64,000 bases of DNA, taken from positions 1-64,000 of the forward strand of contig VTPC01008452.1 in assembly GCA_011009095.1 (NCBI GenBank), read 5' to 3'. The translations under genes and the position numbers were made by a program. The notes beneath the pieces were generated by a model that saw only the letters and a program-made list of their open reading frames with translations, did not search any database and was not told the origin of the DNA. This stretch comes from Ignelater luminosus. Its lineage: Eukaryota > Arthropoda > Insecta > Coleoptera > Elateridae. Of this stretch, positions 57,781 to 64,000 are shown in pieces (positions within the stretch are counted from its first letter, which is position 1; each line of letters begins with the position of its first letter).

Positions 57781-60700
57781 GCTTTTCCTGAAAATATTTT
57801 GTACTTATGGTCTGCCAGCGAATACTGTCTTTTAAGAAAGCAAGGATTTGCAAATTTCCAACTCTCATTTTCTTCATTTAAAAATAAAATACGAAATACG
57901 TAGAAAGCTGGTTTCATGATTAGTTTTGTGAGTCACTGTATGCGCATTGTGTATTATTAACAGAATACAAGCTTTCCAACATGAGAATTTCATTTGATAA
58001 AACAGAGAAAAGCCATAACATACGAAACGCACTATTGTATATTGGCATTACGTAAATGTAACGTAAATAAAAAAATGTTTTAAAATCAACATAGTATGAG
58101 AACTCTATAAAACAAGTTTTTTTTATACAAGAGCAGAAATTTAAATTTGCAAAAATAAAAAAAGAGCTTTAATTGAAAAATCGTTTGAAGTCATAAAATC
58201 AAATTTCCAATAACATAAAAAAATAATCCCAGAAAAGTTGGTATGCAATAAACCTTCAACTTTTAATTAAATGTTGCTCCTGGTGCTGATGTAGAATTCG
58301 GGCTTTGTTTAATAACTTCACTCAAAAATATAATAATAATAATAATCAAGACTGTAATATTTAATTTCGCTCCAAGTAATTATTTACATTAAGCTTGAAG
58401 AACTGTGTAATGGAATCGATACATTTGCTATAAAAAAAGAACTTTGGATGATTAATGATCTTATCAGATTGAAGCTCGTATTTTGCAAGAAGTTCTCTTG
58501 TAGTTACAACATGGAATTTTAATTTTTCAAACCTTTTAACGTAAGGATGTACTGTAAAAGTTGTTTGTTTTTCTTTTATTAGCAAAAAAAATCCAATTTT
58601 ATATTTTAATACCTTTTTTCATTAACATTAAAAAACTTACATGTTATACCAATAAAAATGCAAATTAAAAGCAAAAACGGTGTGCATATTATTCTGCAAA
58701 TTAAAATTTCAAGTTGTTGGTGCCTCGTTAGTGAAGGAAATTTTTCCCTACTTCGTTTTATTTACTTGTTTTTACGCTACTGTGCATTAATGTAGTCACG
58801 ATTTTTTTTTACTATTCAACCGCAAAGCTTTGGTACGTTTACAGTAAAATAATCTCCTAAATGCATTCCTCGTTGTAATCACCTTTAATGTTTTTAAAAA
58901 GTATGATAAAACAAAATTGTTATCGGCTTTCAGACGATTAGTTTTTCTCGCCGATTCGTCTTTTATAAATTATTTCCTAGTTTGTTTGTTTTTTCACTTT
59001 AATAAATCACTAGGACTTATCAAAAACAATAAAGATAGAAGTTTGAAAAGCACACGAAAACACCATCATCTTATCAAGTTTGGTTTTTGATAGTGATCGA
59101 CCTATACACTTGCATTCCCAGCAGGTCAAGTTTGCGTTGAAATATCGTCAGTTAGTGTGTAGATCTCTTCCCTAGGGTGTCACTTGTGGTAAAGTAGAGG
59201 CTCGCTATACACTTGAGATGGCGTACGGTAGATTGTGAAAACATCTCAAACATAAAATCAAACCAATATCACATAATATAGACCCAACCCATAACAAATA
59301 ATTAGTTGTTCGTTTCGGATGTTGTTTTCTTATAGCTATGTTAGATGTCGTAAAAAATTTATGTTCTTGCGTTTGTAGCCTCCGTTCCCACACTACAAGT
59401 GCAGATTTTATAGGGGCAATAAGCCTTGTTTAATACAGTTCTATGAGTAACTTATGCACAGTAAATAACAATTTTGTGCGGAGTTAAGGGTATTGTATCC
59501 TAAGGGCAGAATATATGCGAAATTGTAAACGTACATTAAATTATAAGTGCGGCGTCTGTTAAAATTTATATGCCGCATATGAGAGGAAGTTATGGTAATC
59601 AGCCATTTAATTCATCTTCCCATTTAATTAGTAATTGTACTTAATAGAAACTTATTAATAAATAATTATTCTTTATTAAATTCAGTCTGCGTAGAGCTTA
59701 CCTACGTGGATTTCAAACTTTGCAAATATTTAGTCTCTAGCAGAAGGGACTTTTTGTTAACATTTAATAAACCTCTAGCAAAAAACCTTTCGAAACCAAA
59801 AGCATCTTCGAAGTTTAGTTTGACTTTTATCAAGATAGTATGCCTTCCTTGCATATCAACTAAGATACTTGCTTGGATATTCCCTTTTTCAATAGCAAAT
59901 CTTATAAAAATATATGAATTGTATACGGATAGATACAAACAAACCTAACTGGATGTATACAACAGCCTTTGTGTACAGTAAACACTATTATATCCTTTTA
60001 GTCTCCCAGAAACAGTGCAAACACTTAACAGCAACTCCTTCGTAAAATCGCGATTCTTAAAATGCGGTATCAGTTTTCTCGGATGTCTTTCTCAAATTTT
60101 CAAGTGTACAAGTATCGTATTCAAGGATACACAGAGTTCTAGCAGTCCACTTTAAAATTCCTGTGAGGTTTCAACTAAAGTAACTAAAAACCTTTTCTAC
60201 GTCAAAACTTTAAAGGTAAAAGTTTAATTTTATTTAAATTTAATTTGTGAAGGGTTAAAGAACAAGGACGAGCCTATCTTATTAAATTTATTTAAATGAA
60301 GTATCCACGATAATTAAATATTTAATTTCTTAGGAAAGAACGCCCTTTGAAACGACTCGCTATTGATAAGAAATTGTTCAGCAAAAATTCTCATTGTGTA
60401 GCTTCGCCTATTTTCTTTTGGAGTTTGTTTGCACAAATATCCAATATTTCGATATCAATATTCTTTTTCAAGAGAACACTTATATGTCTATGTTATCCCA
60501 TTTATTGGGATTCTTTATTATCTTTTTCATTATCAACCTTATCTTTTCATTTTCCTCTTTATAAATGAGATGTCATTTTTGTATTATTGACCACTACTTT
60601 CTAATATAGAATATCGTTTTTAGCTGATATTGTTATTCTTGAGGTATGCTATGAATTTCAAGAAGTAACATAAACCAAGGAATTGCTTGTATTCAAAGAA

Positions 60701-63700
60701 TGAATTAGAGTGACAAGCAATATGTCTGTGGGATAAGGGAAAAAATGAAATGATGCCAAAAGACGACTGATAAAATACGAAAAGGAAAGCAGAATGGTGT
60801 AAAATACTGTTTGTGAAATTGTTACGCCTACTAACATGAACGCAGACAGCTTTTTTTATTTAGCGGTTGTGAATTTAGGAGGATTTCTAATGATAAAAAA
60901 GGAAACAATGCCACTCCATTTATTTTTAAATTAAATACAAAGAAATATAAATGAGAATAAAATTGAGTTTCATGTAAATACACTTTTTAAAAAGGTAAAA
61001 GGTAGAATATTTATGAAAGTATACATTGGAATAACAAGGTACAAGAGCAATAGATTTTTATTATGTAGGGTAGTTACAAAAGATTGTGCGAAAGTCTGAC
61101 AATTTTCTTGATTACCACAGTATAAATAACAAATTAAAACGATTAGGGCAGCCATTCATTATTTATACAAAAAAAAAACTTTGAATCTTAAATATAAGCC
61201 TTTTGAGTTATTTTGGATTTATGTCTAACCTTTTAAAATCATCCAGTCGGGATAAGCAAAGTATTGCCAACAATCATCTATGAAAATTACATTGGCTATC
61301 GGAAGGCCTTTAGAGAGAACTTAGTGTATGGAAATTGCAGTTCAGAGGTTCAAATCTTCAGTTTAGCAGCCAATACAATTCTCATGTGTACTTGTAATAA
61401 GACATGCAGTCATCAAGTTGCTTGTCTAAGGACTATAAAATAGTCTCCTAACTCATATCTTTTTCCCAAATCTATTTTCCAATAAAAACCATAAAAATAG
61501 GTTTTGCAAACCTCCTTTTAGGTCTATCGTTAGATTGCTAATGAAGTTTAGAGAGATACTACCTGGCGGTAAAGTTTCAACTGACTTTTTAGTCTTTATT
61601 TGCGTTGTCGTCCTTATTGATAATCCTTTTCAAAATTAATTTACTATTGCAAGAATTGTGCAAGTGTTTGATCCACAGACAAGAAAGTTATTTACATTTG
61701 CTGTCCTTTAGCATACTTGGACTATGAATCATAAAACTTGAAGTTCTTAAATTTTTAAAAATGGTCTCAGGTCTTTAATATTGTTGTTATTGTGCAAACC
61801 TACTTTCTCTAGTTTCTCTGATTTTGCATTTCTGTAACTGATATTGGAACAAAAATCGATGTCAACCATTTAATGATAGAAGAAACTAAAATAACCTACT
61901 GATTTTAAATGCTCTCAGTACTATGATCAATGCATTCATGTCATTCTGTAGGTATCAAACGTTGTCTAGAAGCTTTACATGATACATCACTGTTTTGATG
62001 AAGGAAGCAGCTAAGCGACTATCAGACTGAGTTTTGGTTCTTGGTGATATTGACTGCAACTATAGGATGTTACAGCTCTTGGCTGACTGATCAAAAGTCT
62101 CCATGGGCACGACGCCCAAAATTGGCTAATTTCTATCAAGGGCTTCTTTAGACAGATATAGCATAGCTTGGGAACAAGTTGTATCCAGATGAACTTTGGT
62201 TGTTGGTAGTAATAAAAATGTGGTTTTCAATAACTCCCGAATTCAGCAATTTACAGATGACTCGTTGAAGGGCAATGCTCAACTACTTCCAAAATTATAG
62301 AATTGCCTTCTATTTCCGAACACTTTCACTAGCGAACGTCTCATTTCGACACGACAACCCGTTTCTGAGCTGTGGGATATCTTCATGAAGATTTTTGATC
62401 AGTGAGTACAACTAGTTTAACGTAGTCCAGTTTCAGTCAAATTCATCAAGTAAAGGCCAAACACCATAAGGATTGTGCAAAGTCTTTAGAATGCATTAAT
62501 GTAAAAGATATAAATTGTTTTGAAATTTGAAAAACGGTTAGCTTCCTATAATTTTGTCGCTTTTATAAAGTCGATATAGCTCGTACTTATAAAAGCGGAT
62601 AAATGCTGTATTAACCGAAAAATTAACTTTGAATGTATTATTCGTTCAAACATGCTAGTCTAATTTCAACATTAGTTACTTCAAATCAGGAACCGATTGA
62701 AGACTCTTTTCGTGGCTTCCTAAAGTAATCATATCTATAGAATCTTGAATGACTATGGGAAATTCAGTCACATTCTAATTTCATAATGATTTCAATCAAA
62801 GACCAGAAAAAAAATATGATGGATAGCACTGCAAATTCGAAAAAAACTAAATATGTTTCATTCACTGAGTTTCCTAGGTTGTAAACACGAAAGCCTTCGG
62901 CAATATGGTGTACCAAACAGACAGTTATAATCCAAACTGTTCTGCTATCATTTCCTTAGAAATCTTCAGTAATCTCAAAAGCAATGAAGGGAAGTAGTTG
63001 AAGTATAAGACGTTTCAAAATATTCTGGGAAAATTTAGAACACTTGTTTCGTCAGGTTTATACTGCATGCAATACAATATGTTATTTACTTTGAATACAA
63101 TCATTTGAACTTTAGGTAAGAACAAGATTATTAACAGTGTCCATTCAATATATTGGGCTTAAAACACGTCATCCTTGATTACGATTTCGAAGAATTCAAG
63201 GAAAAACTCATTTAATGCAATCAAAATTATTTGATAAAATGTACTCTATCCGGACTGTTGCAACACCTAGCAAACAAAGAACAACAATGAGATTGTTGAT
63301 AACACATGCAATAGCTTCGGATTTTGACTTTTTTGAAAATTACGCCATCTTGTTTACCGAAAGACTCTTAATAGTGTTTTTGGAGATTTCCGAATGTGAA
63401 TAATCAAATTCTGATCAAATCAGTCAAACTAGCAGTTGATTAGTAGTTGTTGATAAACCAAGAGACTTCAATTCAGGGCAATCTCCAAAAACGATAGCTC
63501 AAAAAGAAAATTTTTAATTTGAGGGATCTTAAGATTCTTTAATTAAAAGAGAGTTGGAAAATCTGGTTTCCAATAGATTTTGCAAATTGACTTGTAAATA
63601 ATCAAGGCCAAAATTTTGAAACATTTTCTTGTCTTTGCAACTATAAAGTTGAATACTGTGTTTATTCTACAAATTTAACCCATTGCAGCTTAAAAATTCT

Positions 63701-64000
63701 AAACTTTCCCAACGATGGGATTTTTAAAAATTCTTATCATTATTTTGAAAAATCCAAAATTTCTTAAAAGGTTTGATGGACTTTAATTCTGCCATTTTGG
63801 CTATAATGCAACTTGTTTTTGGGCAGTCACCCTAGGTTTACCATAGGCTTCCTAGATTTGCATTTGCAATTATGCCTAGTCGGTTTGCAACTTTCCCAGC
63901 AGAAATTGATGATAGTATTTTCCTTTAGCCAAACCTACTTTAGCTTTTGTAAAATTAATATAACTATACAACAGATTTCTAGGCTTTTGGCAGGTTTCTG
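57781..64000. other. Long gene-free A+T-rich stretch
   Basis: No gene, RNA gene or complete mobile element is recognised. An ATA/TAA microsatellite lies at about 58329-58346. The region from about 61300 to 62450 is less A+T-rich and may be a decayed retroelement, but I could not match any conserved block in six frames. Confidence 0.5.

Noticed and set aside
61300-62450. Possible LTR-retrotransposon remnant
   Set aside because: Composition differs slightly from background, but I found no protease, reverse transcriptase, RNase H or integrase block and no paired terminal repeats.

Overview
The window looks like gene-poor nuclear DNA from an insect. The base composition is strongly A+T-rich, there are no bacterial-style gene clusters, and open frames are short. 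The recognisable content is typical of insect genomes: Tc1/mariner transposons, RTE-like and jockey-like LINE fragments, foldback elements, a degenerate GTTAG/TTAGG-like minisatellite and a satellite array. A beetle or another holometabolous insect is plausible, but the order cannot be fixed from the sequence. I found no complete host gene, tRNA, rRNA or CRISPR. Most of the window is probably intergenic or long-intron sequence.

Layout. 2.4-3.4 kb: minus-strand RTE-like LINE relic, possibly carrying a tiny TA-flanked insertion. 3.7-4.65 kb: a roughly 120-bp satellite with trimeric higher-order structure. 9.4-10.6 kb: a dead mariner element with both inverted repeats. 11.0-12.3 kb: a structurally complete Tc1/mariner-superfamily transposon with perfect 31-bp inverted repeats, TA duplications and an uninterrupted 361-residue DD41D transposase. 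This is the only intact gene in the window. 17.2-17.4 kb: the best candidate for a host coding exon, on the minus strand, with splice signals on both sides. 18.3-18.5 kb: a duplicated palindromic motif. 25.0-25.7 kb: a 721-bp foldback element. 30.4-30.9 kb: an isolated GC-rich block of unknown origin with a direct repeat at its edge. 31.9-32.1 and 35.2-35.4 kb: two diverged copies of an unclassified repeat. 35.65-35.97 kb: the catalytic half of a dead DD36/37E transposase. 38.0-38.8 kb: a compositionally balanced block with nested inverted repeats. 41.2-41.9 kb: a second RTE-like relic. 44.97-45.69 kb: a foldback element with 16-bp sub-repeats in its arms, a minisatellite core, a 10-N assembly gap and a 10-bp flanking duplication. 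51.15-51.36 kb: a jockey-type reverse transcriptase fragment. 57.2-57.8 kb: a CpG-rich block that may be a promoter or first exon.

The genes do not form a pathway. The functional story is mobile-element turnover. One transposon still looks competent, several relatives are decayed, and two foldback elements could fold into long hairpins if transcribed. The most rewarding targets are the 45-kb foldback element, the intact DD41D transposon, the 25-kb foldback element and the orphan exon at 17.2 kb.
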